From the NCBI GenBank assembly GCA_900073065.1, contig FJOG01000046.1:275315-339314 (forward strand): a stretch of 64,000 bases of DNA, written 5' to 3'. The stretch's first letter is position 1. Each line of letters begins with the position of its first letter. Made by a program: the position numbers and the translations under genes. This DNA comes from Phialocephala subalpina (lineage: Eukaryota; Ascomycota; Leotiomycetes; Helotiales; Mollisiaceae). Of this stretch, positions 1 to 11,072 are shown piece by piece. The notes under the pieces were generated by a model. It was not told the origin of the DNA. It saw nothing but the letters and a program-made list of their open reading frames with translations, and made no database searches.

Positions 1-545
1 ATTAGAATCTCGATATAAGTATTTCCATTTCTATCCTTGGATTTAAACCATTATTACTTTAGCCTAAACTATAAGTAAGTAAGTGAGTCCGAGGAGATGG
101 GCCATTATAAGCAGGGCTCGAAACTAATACAAAGGGCGACCCGTTTAAGCTCCTCGGTTATAACTACTGCCGGCTAAATTTGGAAAAAGCAAGCCAAGGG
201 CTCTTTCGGTGCCAGTTCTGGGTCCCATTAGCAGGAGTTACATCAAACAATTACTTAAGCATTTCTCGCTCACTATCCTCTTCCCTAAAATAGTTTGTTA
301 TAGCGGGCTCTTGCCACAGAAGTTGCGTTAAGCAGATTGTGATTCTAATGTCTTGCGAGCTTGAGACTTTATCAGATGAAACACTAAATGGATTATAATA
401 GTAAAAGGAGCAGAATTTGTTGGCACTAAGCACGGATGGTCCTTCACGTGTTATCGGAGAAAGTCGTGTAACGTAGAGTGGCTCCGAACTCAATTAGTGC
501 GCTGGGCGCGCTAGAACCGATCAAGAATAGTACGCCATGTAACCT
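1..545. other. No gene recognised
   Basis: No open frame in this stretch resembles a known family. The longest frame is about 80 codons on the minus strand and has no recognisable motif. The sequence lies just before a solo LTR, so it is probably old intergenic or transposon-derived DNA, but nothing in it proves this. Confidence 0.5.
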
Positions 546-550
546 TATGA

Positions 551-770
551 TGTCAGTTGAGGAGTCATAGTCGGCGGAGATACATGGGGGAAAGCGTCAC
601 ATGTTGGCATGAAGCCATATCATCGATGACTCAATGGTTTACTAGGCAGCCTGGCCTGATAGGAATGAGTCAGTGAGAGCACTTTATTAAGGAGACATTC
701 CCAGTTAGGTAAAAGTGCAGATTCGACATCAATACTATTCCTTTTGCCCTCACTACTTCCGCAACTGATA
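551..770 (+). mobile_element. Solo Copia LTR with 5-bp target duplication
   Basis: This 220-bp block starts TGTCAGTTGAGG and ends GCAACTGATA. It aligns along its whole length with the minus-strand reading of the LTR at 24841-25069, which starts TGTCAATTGAGG and has the same end. It is flanked by a perfect direct repeat TATGA at 546-550 and 771-775, the 5-bp duplication expected of a Ty1/Copia insertion. No internal gag-pol sequence is present, so this is a solo LTR left by recombination between the two LTRs of a former full element. It lies about 170 bp upstream of the HET start codon and in the same direction, so it may contribute promoter sequence (inference). Confidence 0.9.
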
Positions 771-941
771 TATGAAACCTTTGTCTGCTCTTTCAACGCA
801 GCCATCTAACAACTTATTTGTCAGAACCACTGAATATACTACAGCTATTTACGGAAAGCATTATCGTTGTTCATTACCTGACCTACCTACCAATCTCAAC
901 TCGCTTTTGTTATTTGTGTGTGGATTTCCGGACCAAAAACT

Positions 942-2831
942 ATGGCTTCTCTCCAATACTCCGCGCTGGACTCCTCGCAGAATCAGATTCGTTTGCTTCA
1001 GCTAGAGTCCCGAAACACTTCGATGACTAAAACCCTTGGCATTTCCTGTACTCTTAACCAAATATCTCGACTCATCAACCCAGTCTACATGGCATTGTCA
1101 TATACCTGGGGAGACGAGTCCCGCACTCGACCAATACTTGTCGACGATACAAAGGCACCAATTACCGAAAACCTCGAGGCTGCGCTTCATCATCTCCAAC
1201 AGGAATATGAGGCACTAACATTATGGGTCGACGCGCTCTGTATTAACCAGACGGACCATATTGAGAAAAGTGATCAAGTCAAGCAAATGCTAGAAATTTA
1301 CCGCGGCGCGGCTACGACAATTGTATGGCTAGGATCAGCTGCCGACGATAGCGATAGAGCTATGGACAGTTTGGACCGGATTGGCGGATGGCTAGATGGC
1401 CTCGGAGCGATGGAAGTACTCCAAAATCTACGTCGTCGAGCTCCAAGAAATGACGGCACACATTACTTATCAGTTGAAAGATCACTTCAAAAGGAGGCAA
1501 GAAAGATAGCCATTGGCCATGACGATATACCGTACCCATTTGAAGCTCTCAATAAGATTACATATCGCCCGTGGTGGAGACGAGTATGGGTCACGCAGGA
1601 ACTATCCGTTTCTCCAACAGTGGAGTTCGCTTGCGGGTGGAAGAGAGTGAATGGCCCTCGATTCTGCGCCGGCATGCTTTTCCACACTTTCCTGCAAAAA
1701 GAGATAAGCCACTCAGCAGATCTCAATCTTGCATTGCAAATGCGCTTAGGATCCATTCCAAGCCTAAGTAATAGCGTGGCGTCTACAATGTTAGGAGCTC
1801 GTACGAGATTTCAGTCCAATGCTTCTTGTGGGGACGAGACTCTACTTCAACTTCTTGAACGGGCATATGTTTGTTCTTATGGCTCCCCAATGGAGACTTC
1901 TCAACCCAAAGATAGAATATTTGGGCTGTTGGGGCTTGCAAATGATTCGGAAAAACTTGGAATAAACGCGGATTATTCTAAATCCTGTGAGACTGTGTAT
2001 ATCGAAACGGCTCGAGCTTTGCTTATACGAGGTCACATGGACGTCTTGTGTCTTTGCCAATTACCTAAACTTGGATTCGAACTACCATCCTGGGTTCCTG
2101 ACTGGCGTGCTCCAATTCGGAAGCCTTGCGGAGGTTATGCTGAGGATCGTACATTTTGTGCATCTGGAAAGTCTGCAGCCTTTGCCGATTTTGATAGTGA
2201 AAAGGACCGTTTTGAGCACATATATATTAAAGGATCTCAGGTAGACGTCATCGAGTGCATTGGGAATGAATGGGAACCAGGGTTTGATCCTGATAAGGAA
2301 TTTGATTGGAAAGCTGCGAGCACTTTCCTTGGTGAAATTGAGGGCCTCTGCAAGCAGTCATCAGATGTCCACGGGGAGGCCTCCGGAAAAGCCTTCCTAT
2401 GGGAAGATGCAATTTGGCGAATTCCAATTGCAGACCAGGAGATCGCATATGGGGGCTCGCACTGCAGAGCAACCAATCTAAGTCACCAAGGATACAAGGC
2501 CGTGAAAAAGGCAATAAATTCGCCACAGTCCTTCCGTGGTGAGCCAGATCTGGGGACCAAATCTTACATGTGTATCATGACTTCCCTGCATAGCAAAAGT
2601 CCTTTTCTTTCTACCAAGGGGTATGTCGGGCTTGGCCCGGCCCATCTTCGCAAAGGAGATGTCATCTGCATATTACACGGTGCCCATGTTCCGTTCATTC
2701 TTAGAAAGAGTGAGGGCGAAAGTTATCAATTGGTCGGTGAGGCATTTGTGTACGGCATTATGGACGGAGAGTTTGTTGAAACGACCCCGGAAGTCAAACT
2801 ATTTGAGTTTGGATCGACTCCGATGCGCTAG
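942..2831 (+). CDS. HET-domain protein (heterokaryon incompatibility type)
   Basis: This is a single-exon gene of 629 residues. The N-terminal HET domain (PF06985) spans roughly residues 45-210, with the block YMALSYTWGDE, the run LWVDALCINQTD about 50 residues later, and RRVWVTQEL at the end of the domain. The phrase PKDRIFGLLGLA and the C-terminal VGEAFVYGIMDGEF are also typical of long fungal HET proteins. The first ATG in frame is at 942 and has a good context (ACTATGG); the frame is open upstream only through a GTG. HET proteins act in the cytoplasm in allorecognition, and overexpression of several triggers cell death (family knowledge); the partner and trigger of this one are unknown. 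No lesion is visible, unlike the copy just downstream. A solo LTR ends 170 bp before the start. Confidence 0.9.
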   Translation: MASLQYSALDSSQNQIRLLQLESRNTSMTKTLGISCTLNQISRLINPVYMALSYTWGDESRTRPILVDDTKAPITENLEAALHHLQQEYEALTLWVDALCINQTDHIEKSDQVKQMLEIYRGAATTIVWLGSAADDSDRAMDSLDRIGGWLDGLGAMEVLQNLRRRAPRNDGTHYLSVERSLQKEARKIAIGHDDIPYPFEALNKITYRPWWRRVWVTQELSVSPTVEFACGWKRVNGPRFCAGMLFHTFLQKEISHSADLNLALQMRLGSIPSLSNSVASTMLGARTRFQSNASCGDETLLQLLERAYVCSYGSPMETSQPKDRIFGLLGLANDSEKLGINADYSKSCETVYIETARALLIRGHMDVLCLCQLPKLGFELPSWVPDWRAPIRKPCGGYAEDRTFCASGKSAAFADFDSEKDRFEHIYIKGSQVDVIECIGNEWEPGFDPDKEFDWKAASTFLGEIEGLCKQSSDVHGEASGKAFLWEDAIWRIPIADQEIAYGGSHCRATNLSHQGYKAVKKAINSPQSFRGEPDLGTKSYMCIMTSLHSKSPFLSTKGYVGLGPAHLRKGDVICILHGAHVPFILRKSEGESYQLVGEAFVYGIMDGEFVETTPEVKLFEFGSTPMR

Positions 2832-3049
2832 AGAACCAATATATGATGAAGAGCAGAGGGAAGTTATGTTCACTTACGGGTTTTGGTTGGGGGTTTTTGA
2901 GGAGAAGGGAGGGGGTGTGTTTAACTTGTCGACTTCCCTCCAGTATCGATTCAGTTTGCATTCTTTATCAACTTATAATTCCAATATTAGAGAATACTTT
3001 GGGGAAAAGAGTCTTAACAGGCCTAAGAATCTGCTAGGGTTGAGACTTG

Positions 3050-4532
3050 TTGACTTCGCTCGCCTGGGTCGATGCACTCTGCACTAATCAGGCAGACGAC
3101 GATGAACGAGGTCGTCAAGTCAATATGATGCAAAATATATACAAGAAAGCATCATCGGTCAAGATATACCTAGGAGAGCCACTCGATGATGTCGATCTCG
3201 AGACGGGCCAGTGAGTCTCTGACATGACCGCCGACTTTCTGACTTCCTTGATGACAGGGCTCAGAGGTCTTCCAGAGAATGAGGATCCAAAGAACGTTTC
3301 TCCTTTGTACCAACAATTATCGGCAGTTCTGTATTCTTCTACACGTGAAGACTTTTTCAGATTTCCAGGATCGCATAGAATGAGAGATATACTGCGTCGG
3401 CGTTGGTGGCGGTGTGTTTGGGTCGTCCAAGAAGCAGTCCAGGGCCAGGACCCTGAAATCCTTTGGGGACAGAAGGTCATCCCATATGACCATATCAATA
3501 GTTTCTACTCCGTCACGAAAAGGTCTGGACTTATCTTCTTCCTCAAATTGTTCCTTTCCATGAAGCTCACTTCAACGTACTGGACCGTACGGGCCCAAAT
3601 TCAGCGCCTCAATGCACAACCGAGCACGCAATGAGGATCCTCAATATTCTGAGTCGTGTGAATGAGTTTCAGGCGTCCGATCCCCGCGACAAGATATTCG
3701 GTCTAGTTAGAGTCGCTGATCCTCAGAACATCGTCTTACCACGGCCAGACTATACGAGGAGTCATTCAGGAGTCTTCAGTAGTGCTGCAAGACGCTTGAT
3801 CCTGGCCACCAAGTCACTGCAAATACTTTACCGGTTGCCAGAGTTTGATCCATTTCGCTCTCCTTCGTGGATGGTAGACTAGGCTCTTCCGCCTGCCATC
3901 GGCCCTGAGCGACTTCCCCGATCCAGCATTGATTTGGCCACCAATTTTGAAGTAATTTGTCGGGACCGTGCTGAAGACAAGCAACTCGGGGTGTTGGGCA
4001 AGTCTTCGATCACGTCTGCAAGGTTTCTCTTGCTCGGAAGGGTACTGATGAACGGTCAATCATCGATCATTGGACGGCCATGTGTCGACTTGGACTTTCA
4101 CTTGATAAGTATCCCACTGAAGAGAGGATATCAACGGTCTTGGGAAGGACACTGACGTGGCACCGGCTATTTAAAGGAAGAGACACTGGAGATTACGACT
4201 ACCAACATGAATTCGAGAAATTTCACAACCTTCTCACGGAGGGCAAGTCTATTCGAGAAATGAAACAATCGACATCCCCAGGTTCTGTTCTGTTGGAGAC
4301 AATGCTGATGTAGCCACTCTCGGTGGTGCACAAGACCATGTCCGAGCCCTGAAATATAGTTTCAAAGGCACAAGCTGTGATAGCCATCCTCAGTGGAGGG
4401 CCATCGCCCTTTGTTTTGAGACCCGTAGGTGATCATTATCAGGTCGTTGGAGCATGCTATGTTCACGGAATTATGAAAGGAGAAGCCTGACCTGATGACA
4501 AGACCGAATTGCAAGAGATCATTCTTCATTGA
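3050..4532 (+). pseudogene. Decayed HET-domain gene
   Basis: Pieces of a second HET protein can be followed in shifting frames. At about 3057-3210 is the HET core LAWVDALCTNQADD. At 3224-3630 is a frame with RRRWWRCVWVVQEAVQ. At 3631-3882 is QASDPRDKIFGL followed by PSWMVD and a stop where the family has Trp (VPDW). The tail at about 4375-4532 reads YQVVGACYVHGIMKGEA and is also interrupted by TGA. The N-terminal portion of the domain before VDALC is missing. It lies directly behind the intact HET gene in the same direction, so it may descend from a tandem copy, but the two proteins are clearly diverged. At least two premature stops and several frame changes rule out a full product. Confidence 0.85.
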
Positions 4533-4698
4533 ATACTGCTCCGCTCTACTCTATAGCGCTTGAAACTCTCCATCGATAAAAATTGGAGGGGATGATATCG
4601 TCGGACTTCGACCTGGAATTTGTTCGGCTATCACCACCTCTTGTGTCGAGAGAGAACCCGATCATTATATAGCCTTCGACCTTACTCGCATCTTTCCT

Positions 4699-5749
4699 TT
4701 AGTCTGAGTCCGAGTCCGAGTCGGAGCGCATGCTACAGAAAAAAGCATGGCCACTATTCGCCTGCTCCTGCTGAGTATCGTTAACGGGTCCAGCATAGTC
4801 AACCTCTTCATCGGAGCTTGAAGAGTCACTCACGTTGTCGTTCGCTCCTCGAAAACATCTCGATCCCGATGGTGGCGGGCCCCCAAATTCACATTTCGCA
4901 AAGTTGTACCTCCACCTTCATTTCAGAGTCTCCGCATGTTGCCCATTTTTGAGAGTCACGGTGCCCTCTCCGTTCGTTAAAAGTGCAAGCTTGATCTCAG
5001 GGGAGCTGAGATCTGGCCGTTGTGCCTTCAAATCGGCAACGATAAGCGATATTGCTTTGAGGGCGAAAAGATATCCATCGGCCTCACGAAACTCCACAGA
5101 GCCTGGTAAAGGTTCAATGATCTCGACAGGACCAGAGAATCGTGCGTCTCGGCCATCAATGACAATCAAGATCTGCTTCAACCTCCGGGAGGTTTCGATC
5201 AACGTGAGCAAGCACGGGACGGCGTGCGCTCTTCCCGAGGCTTCGTTGAAACACTTGAACCCATCCATATTGCTGTCAATGACCCCCAAGAAGTTGGCTT
5301 TGATGAAAGTTAGATGTACCCCCAGCATCTCTGTCTTTTGAACCCACCAGGACGTGAGTCTCGAGTCGAAGTCCTTCGCCACATTCTCTTCAAAAAGGGG
5401 ATCGAATCGGAAGCTTGCACGGTACAGGACGTCTCGAGAGAAGTCGATATGGAGGTGTCATTTGATCTTTCCGTGTTGTTTGAAGATGTCAGTTTTCTCG
5501 TATGATCCGAGGTACAACTCCCGAGCTTCGTGGTTGACTTGCGGCAGCGGCGAAGTTATTGTGTCGAGGAGCTGATCCAGTACCACTTGCCGGCTGTAGA
5601 CTGGTAGGACGACGTAGCCTTTCGCCCTTCTTCTCAATTATCTCGACATCGATGATCCGAGGCTCGGGCAATATGCACTTCCAAACCTGCAATCTGAGTT
5701 CTTTCGGAAAGCGAGTGAAGGGTTCGAAAGTGAGGGGAAAGGTATCCAT
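4699..5749 (-). pseudogene. 2EXR-domain gene, broken
   Basis: The start at 5749 gives a normal 2EXR N-terminus (FTRFPKELRLQVWKCILPEP, then RIIDVEI). The frame then shifts somewhere around 5530-5600 and continues as QVNHEARELYLGSYEKTDI, matching the intact paralogs. The continued frame carries TGA at 5458-5460 and TGA at 4918-4920, both where Trp is expected (the neighbouring paralog has Trp after GRL at the first site). After the second stop the frame stays open to 4699, ending in an acidic Ser tail (RGANDNVSDSSSSDEEVD, then a run of Ser-Asp). One frameshift plus two stops make it a pseudogene. 2EXR proteins are an abundant fungal family without a settled function. Confidence 0.85.
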
Positions 5750-6560
5750 GACGGTGGTTTATAAATCTGAGTCTCTGGACTTCTTTGCCGCAGTGTCAGG
5801 CTTTGGCTTGATACAAATGAAACAACATGAACAGACGGCAGATTTATATCAAGGGAAAGTTCTCATGAGTCATCATGTTGGATGTTGGAAACCAACCTGT
5901 GCCACTCACGTGCACTGATGGTATTCTTGGCGTTGCGACATCTGAAAGGTGAAGCTGGTAGTTGCAGGCAATGAAAATGGTTCACGCCGACGTTGTAATT
6001 TTTGTTGAAGCGGCGGCTGTGTTCGAGGGCGATGAGCTGGAAGCTGATAGCTCAGTACTTGGAGCTATGCTCGTCCCAAATAGAAAGTACTGAAAAGTGC
6101 TCGCCTCTCAACCGCGTGTCGATCGAGGGATGAGCCGCGTAATTTGCGTCACCCTCAAGGTGACTAGCAAGTCTCGTTCGCACTATAATCCCAGTGCCGA
6201 CCAGTTTTTGCCTTCTCATTCATGACGGGAGCGATCTCCTCGATGAAAATATTTTCGGTCCCCAGCTTCGGTCCCGAACTCTCGCTAATGTGCGGGGCGT
6301 ACCTTGCATTTATGCCCTGATGTTTCCATCGGGGTGGCCCAATTGGCCAATACCAATAATGTTTGATGTTTCAACTCCATGAACATTATTATTCAAGTGG
6401 GCGGAGTACGTTCGCGACTGGTATCGTCATTATTTGGATCGTCTAACATATCATTGAGGTTGGTGAGTATATATACTGCAATTGTCCACTTCAAAGATGG
6501 ACAAGCCAGCAAGTTTGTCAGCCTTTCATCCCTCTACTCTTTTGACTTCATTCATTCATC
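5750..6560. other. Intergenic region between 2EXR pseudogene and carboxylesterase
   Basis: This 811-bp stretch separates divergent genes and holds no supported coding region. It ends with a TATA-like block (see 6468) and CT-rich sequence just before the esterase start, typical of fungal core promoters. Confidence 0.6.
6468..6475 (+). promoter_or_regulatory. TATA box candidate of the carboxylesterase gene
   Basis: TATATATA lies 86 bp upstream of the ATG at 6561, followed by a pyrimidine-rich leader. Position and sequence fit a core promoter; there is no direct evidence of use. Confidence 0.5.
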
Positions 6561-8234
6561 ATGTTCTTTTCCCAATTTAAGTCGGTTCAACTCTCTCTTC
6601 TCCTTGCAGCAAGCCCACTCGCTTTGGCTACTCAGCAAGTGACAACTTCGTATGGTACAGTCCTTGGAGCCACATCCGACCTCAACAGCGCCGTCAACGT
6701 ATTCAAAGGCATTCCATTTGCAACTCCACCGATGGGGAACTTGAGATGGACAGCACCTACGGCACCGTCAAACTGGACCGGAGTCCTCAACGCGACATCA
6801 TTCGGAGCTGACTGCGCCCAAAGCTATTCATCTCTTGGTCTCTTCTCCTCCGGCAGCGAGGACATCTCGGAAGACTGCCTCTACATGAATATCTGGACGC
6901 CAGCAAACGCTACGTCCACTTCCAATCTCCCCGTTTATGTCTGGATCTATGGCGGACGTTTTGAGGGAGGTGCCGGTAGTGTGCCAACTTACGACGGATC
7001 CCACCTTGCGTCAAAAGACATTGTAGTTGTCAACTTCAACTACCGGATGGGACCTTTCGGTTTCCTTGCTCACCCAGACCTCGATGCAGAGTCTGGCCAC
7101 AACGCGTCTGGAAACTACGGACTTCTCGACCAGATTCAGGCTCTCACCTTCGTGCAGGAGGAGATCGCTGCATTCGGTGGTAACCCAGACCATATTACTG
7201 TTGGTGGACAATCAGGTAAGTGACCACTGCAACACTCTCGATGCCTTTCACAGCTGATTTGGTGTCTTCTAGCTGGTTCGGCGAGTGCTTTGGACATGAT
7301 GTATTCCCCTCTGTCCTCTGGCAAGATTGTTGCAACCATCGCTGAGAGCGGCGCACGTGGCCCCCACGACCCGGAAACCTATGGCCTGGCTACGGCTCAT
7401 CGATCAAAGGCAGCAGCCGAGGCTGCCGGTGTCACTTTCTTAGCTGAAATGAACGTCACCACCATCGCTGAACTTCGTAATGTCTCAATGGCGGATCTCC
7501 TCGAGTACGACAGCGCGATGGATTCCGTTCTCGTCGGTACCGTCTTCGAAAACAGCTCTGCTATCAGTAACCCACCTCTCTGGCGCCCAGTCATAGACGG
7601 ATACGTTCTTCCTTACCTATATGGAGAATCGCTCTCTTTGAATGCTCACGGTGATATTCCCATCCTGACTGGAGACAACAAGGGCGAAACCTCGGAAACT
7701 ACCATGACTCTTGCCGAATACCAAACAGCATACGAGGAAATCATGCAGGGCAATCTATCAACCGCTTTCTTCAACGCGTATCCAGCCGACGACGCCGCTT
7801 CTGCCGGAAACCAGAGCTTCAATTTCTGGGACGACGTGAACCGTGTCTCAACATGGGACTGGGCTCAAGCCTGGTCTGCAGGAGGAGCAACTGAGAACGT
7901 CTTCCTTTATTACTGGACTCACTCCCCACCAAATCAGACTTCTGGAGCTTACCACGGATCTGAACTCTGGTACGTGTTTGGAAACTTCCCAACCTATTAC
8001 AATTATACTTGGGAAGCGCAAGATTACGCTTTGCAGACACAGATGTCTGAGTACTGGGCCAACTTCATCAAGACGGGAAACCCCAATGGTGGTAACCTTA
8101 CTACGTTCCCGGCGGCTTCAAATGTGACGCAGGTTATGTGGTTGGGCGATTCGACTGGGGCTTCGTATTTGACGCAGAATACGAGCCAGTTTACGGTTAT
8201 TCAGGAGTTTTTCTCTCAGCAGATCGAGTTTTAG
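6561..8234 (+). CDS. Secreted type-B carboxylesterase/lipase
   Basis: Two exons, 6561-7215 and 7273-8234, are joined across a 57-bp GTAAG...TAG intron and give 538 residues, the usual size of the carboxylesterase family (PF00135). Residues 1-23 are a signal peptide (hydrophobic LSLLLAASPLALA), and many N-x-S/T sites follow, so the product is probably a secreted glycoprotein. Family marks are EDCLYMNIW (from residue 104), the oxyanion region YGGRFEGG (130-137), the nucleophile in GGQSAG (Ser218, created exactly by the splice), GDNKGETSE with the acidic residue (about 350) and GAYHGSELW with the catalytic His (about 444). It hydrolyses carboxylic esters; the natural substrate cannot be told from sequence. 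The oxyanion motif is YGGR rather than the textbook HGGG, a variant I recall from other fungal members. Confidence 0.95.
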
Positions 8235-8567
8235 GTGATTGAGGTTGGATTTGGTGGAAGGAATTTTGTTAGTTTGTATATATAAAAGTACTGGTTATCC
8301 GTTGCCAATAACTGATTTAGCCTGATTGTCATCACTCGAGTCCGAAGATTCGTCCGAAATGTCGTTGGCACCTCGGAAGATTCTTGCTCCCGCCCTAGGT
8401 GTAGGTGTAGGTGTCGGAGTGTAACTCGACATTCTGTTCACCGACTGAGTATCTTCTCCGTTGATCAACTTTCGAACCTCAAAATGCCGTTGAACTCTTT
8501 CATTGCTACACCAACAAGGCCCCAGGCCAAAGCGCTCATAGTCTTCGTTTTGCGGTTGAAGATGACA

Positions 8568-9440
8568 CTAGGCTTTCTTGACCAGATCGACAAATAAGTT
8601 CTTCGCATAGTCGAACCCCCACCCTTTCTCCAGCTCCTCGTCAAAGCCCCCGTTAATCGACGCGGCTACTTTGACGTCTAGAAGCTCTATATCCGGGCGC
8701 TGGGCTCTGACGCCGTTCAAGACAAACTCGACCGCGGTAATGGTATGCATACGCTCGTGAGGCTCGCGATGATTTGAGTAAGCTTCCGGGGGCTCAATGA
8801 TCTGTTCCGGACCTGGGAATCGCTTCGCTCTGGCATCTATGCACATAAGTTTGAGCTGCTTCAGCATGGGGAAGTGCTCCATTATGGTGAACACAACTCG
8901 AACGCCGTCTTTTCGGCCTTCTGGGGTATTGCATTTCGTCGTCCATTGTGGGAGGTCGGTGTGGCACAGGCCCCAGCCGTCATTCAGAACTGTGCTTGCG
9001 CGTACTACTAAAATTCTCGTTTGAGACATCCATGGGGAGATGATTTGTTCTGTGAAGTCTGCTCCCATGCTGAGTTGCCCGATGGGATCGCAGCGATAAT
9101 GGTTGAGTGCCGGGACATCTCGAACGAAGTCGATATAGGCTGGCTTCCATAGTCTCCCTTTTTGTTGACGAATATCGGTCTTTTGGTATGATTCGAGGAC
9201 CACATTTCGAGCTTCGTGGTTGACTAACAACTGTGGCAAGGATTCTATATTTAGTGCGCTTGCCCAATGCCAATCGTCAGCTGTCACGGTTTGGCGATCG
9301 TGAGGTGGATTTTTGCCTTCGCCATCGACGATTGCAAGGTCAATTATTCGATATTTGGGGAGGCTCAAATTCCAGATGTGTAAACGGATTTCATTCGGGA
9401 GGAATTGGAAGGAAAAGAAGGTATCGCAGGCTGACTCCAT
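8568..9440 (-). CDS. 2EXR-domain protein, probably truncated by an in-frame TAG
   Basis: An ATG at 9440 opens a frame of 290 residues with the 2EXR signature (FQFLPNEIRLHIWNLSLP, then RIIDL; later LLVNHEARNVVLESYQKTDI). The frame stops at TAG (8568-8570) but stays open in the same register to 8295 for another 90 codons. Those codons encode a Thr-Pro repeat and then IFRGANDISDESSDSSDD. That tail is homologous to the tail of the broken paralog at 4699-5749 (RGANDNVSDSSSSDEE). The original gene therefore very likely ran to 8295 (381 codons after the start, including the TAG codon), and TAG replaced a sense codon, possibly Trp. The domain is otherwise intact, so a shortened product is possible. 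Function unknown. Confidence 0.75.
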   Translation of the reverse strand: MESACDTFFSFQFLPNEIRLHIWNLSLPKYRIIDLAIVDGEGKNPPHDRQTVTADDWHWASALNIESLPQLLVNHEARNVVLESYQKTDIRQQKGRLWKPAYIDFVRDVPALNHYRCDPIGQLSMGADFTEQIISPWMSQTRILVVRASTVLNDGWGLCHTDLPQWTTKCNTPEGRKDGVRVVFTIMEHFPMLKQLKLMCIDARAKRFPGPEQIIEPPEAYSNHREPHERMHTITAVEFVLNGVRAQRPDIELLDVKVAASINGGFDEELEKGWGFDYAKNLFVDLVKKA

Positions 9441-9851
9441 GGCGAAAGTTGATCGATAGACTGTTTTCTAGGAAGACGTATATGGGGATGGCAGACTTTG
9501 AGGTGGGATGGCGAGGAAGGATGGATGGTGAGCCACTGGACCGTTCGTTGTTTGCTTGGCGGCAGGCTGCAGAAAGTCGAGCTGCTCCGATGTACTCAGA
9601 ACAAGGCACTTGCGTGGGGCCAGTAATACCGTAGGGCCTTGCCATCGATATTTTCACTCCCTTCATCACTTACGAGCTTTCGGCAAAGGTTCACGCGAAG
9701 CGGCTTAGAAAGTTCATTCAGAAGTTCATAAGCAATTTTTCCATACGAGTATAAAGGATCCCATTACAAATTCAAATTTCCTCTCGTCCAAAACTTCCGG
9801 ATCTAGCCAGACGTCGTTTTGTGACTTCCGTCCGTGTATCACTTTGCCGTC

Positions 9852-10898
9852 TTAGTCATCACTCGAGGAAGAAGAAGAAGGACGCTGGCAAAATAAACTC
9901 GGCGGAAGCCTGTCTATCTCCTCCTGAGTGAAGATTCCCGCAGGGCCTTCATCAACAGATGATTCTCCATCTTCGTTGATTGGGAACAACACAAAGTCCC
10001 AACTCCTCCCATCATCTTCAGTCTCCTTATTCACGATCCTGCACTTGCCCCAGCAGTAATCCCATCTCTGCTGCAACTCCTCGCTCTCGCCGTTGACCAA
10101 TAGTTTGATGCCCACCTTGGGCATGGAGGACATATGAAGGTCTGGTTTTTGTACTCGCACCGCTTCCAGCGCGTCCGGTATCCAAGCAGAAGCTAACTCT
10201 CTGCATTCAGGCTCGTAGAAATCCTCGTATTCCATACTTGGATCGACGAGTTGATCTTCACCTCCAATCCCTTCGTGTCTGCCATCAATTACGAGCGACA
10301 GTGTGCGAAGAGCAGGGAAGGACTGAAAGATATTAAGCAGCTTGCCAGCTGTGTACCGTCGATTTTCAGGGTTCAGCAATTCGCCGAATTTCGGATAATG
10401 TGAGTATCCTCGAAATATGGAAGGGCGGGTGGAGAGCATGTAGTTTAAGCTAATAGCTAAGTGCTGGATTTTGGATGTCCACGATGTGCTGTCGAGGACT
10501 TCGCGATGGTTGTGGATTGATGTTCTTTGTGAGGCGAGAAGACGACTGAGGACGTAGGAGGTGATGTAGGGAGTGTCGTGTGAGAAGTCAATGTATGATC
10601 CTTGATACAGGTTCCCGTTCCAGGTACGGATAGTGGTTCTTTCGAATGCTTCTAGGGCTGCTGTGCGGGCTTCGTGGTTGACTCGAAAGAGGGGTATGAT
10701 GCCGATATTGGTAGACTTGGAGGAGCAGCGCCATGGCCCGTTGGGGGATTGGCCAAACTTGGTCGACTGGACACCTTGATTGTTTTTGAGCTCAATATCA
10801 ATTATTCGTGGCTTAGGGTGCAGCGAGCATGTCCAGATCTGTAGTCGAAGCTCTTTGGGGAGATTTGGGAAGAGGTGGAAGGTACGTTGAGAAGCCAT
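9852..10898 (-). CDS. 2EXR-domain protein, intact
   Basis: A single exon of 348 residues starts at the ATG at 10898; the frame extends a little further upstream but only through a TTG. The N-terminus FHLFPNLPKELRLQIWTCSL followed by PKPRIIDIEL is a clean 2EXR domain (PF20150), and FRVNHEARTAALEAFERTTI is the second conserved block. The middle contains IDFSHDTPYITSYV and LRTLSLVIDGRHEG, shared with the other copies here. The protein ends in an acidic Ser tail (RPSSSSSSDD), like its paralogs. This is the only one of the four 2EXR copies in the window without a lesion. The biochemical role of the family is not established; the tail looks like a casein kinase 2 substrate (inference). Confidence 0.85.
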   Translation of the reverse strand: MASQRTFHLFPNLPKELRLQIWTCSLHPKPRIIDIELKNNQGVQSTKFGQSPNGPWRCSSKSTNIGIIPLFRVNHEARTAALEAFERTTIRTWNGNLYQGSYIDFSHDTPYITSYVLSRLLASQRTSIHNHREVLDSTSWTSKIQHLAISLNYMLSTRPSIFRGYSHYPKFGELLNPENRRYTAGKLLNIFQSFPALRTLSLVIDGRHEGIGGEDQLVDPSMEYEDFYEPECRELASAWIPDALEAVRVQKPDLHMSSMPKVGIKLLVNGESEELQQRWDYCWGKCRIVNKETEDDGRSWDFVLFPINEDGESSVDEGPAGIFTQEEIDRLPPSLFCQRPSSSSSSDD

Positions 10899-11072
10899 CC
10901 CGATCACTTCGATCCGAATATTCTCGAATTTAAGAAGTAATTTGAACAAAGATTAGTTATCGACCTGCAAAGGTTGAAGTGCAGAAGAAAGATTATGACT
11001 CACAAAATGTTGGAAACCGCTCCACAAATAACCGACAGAAAGTACAGCAAGTCACTTGACTTCATATTGAGC

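Noticed and set aside
918..941. Upstream extension of the HET gene
   Set aside because: The frame is open, but the only start is GTG at 918; the ATG at 942 has a good context and fits the family.
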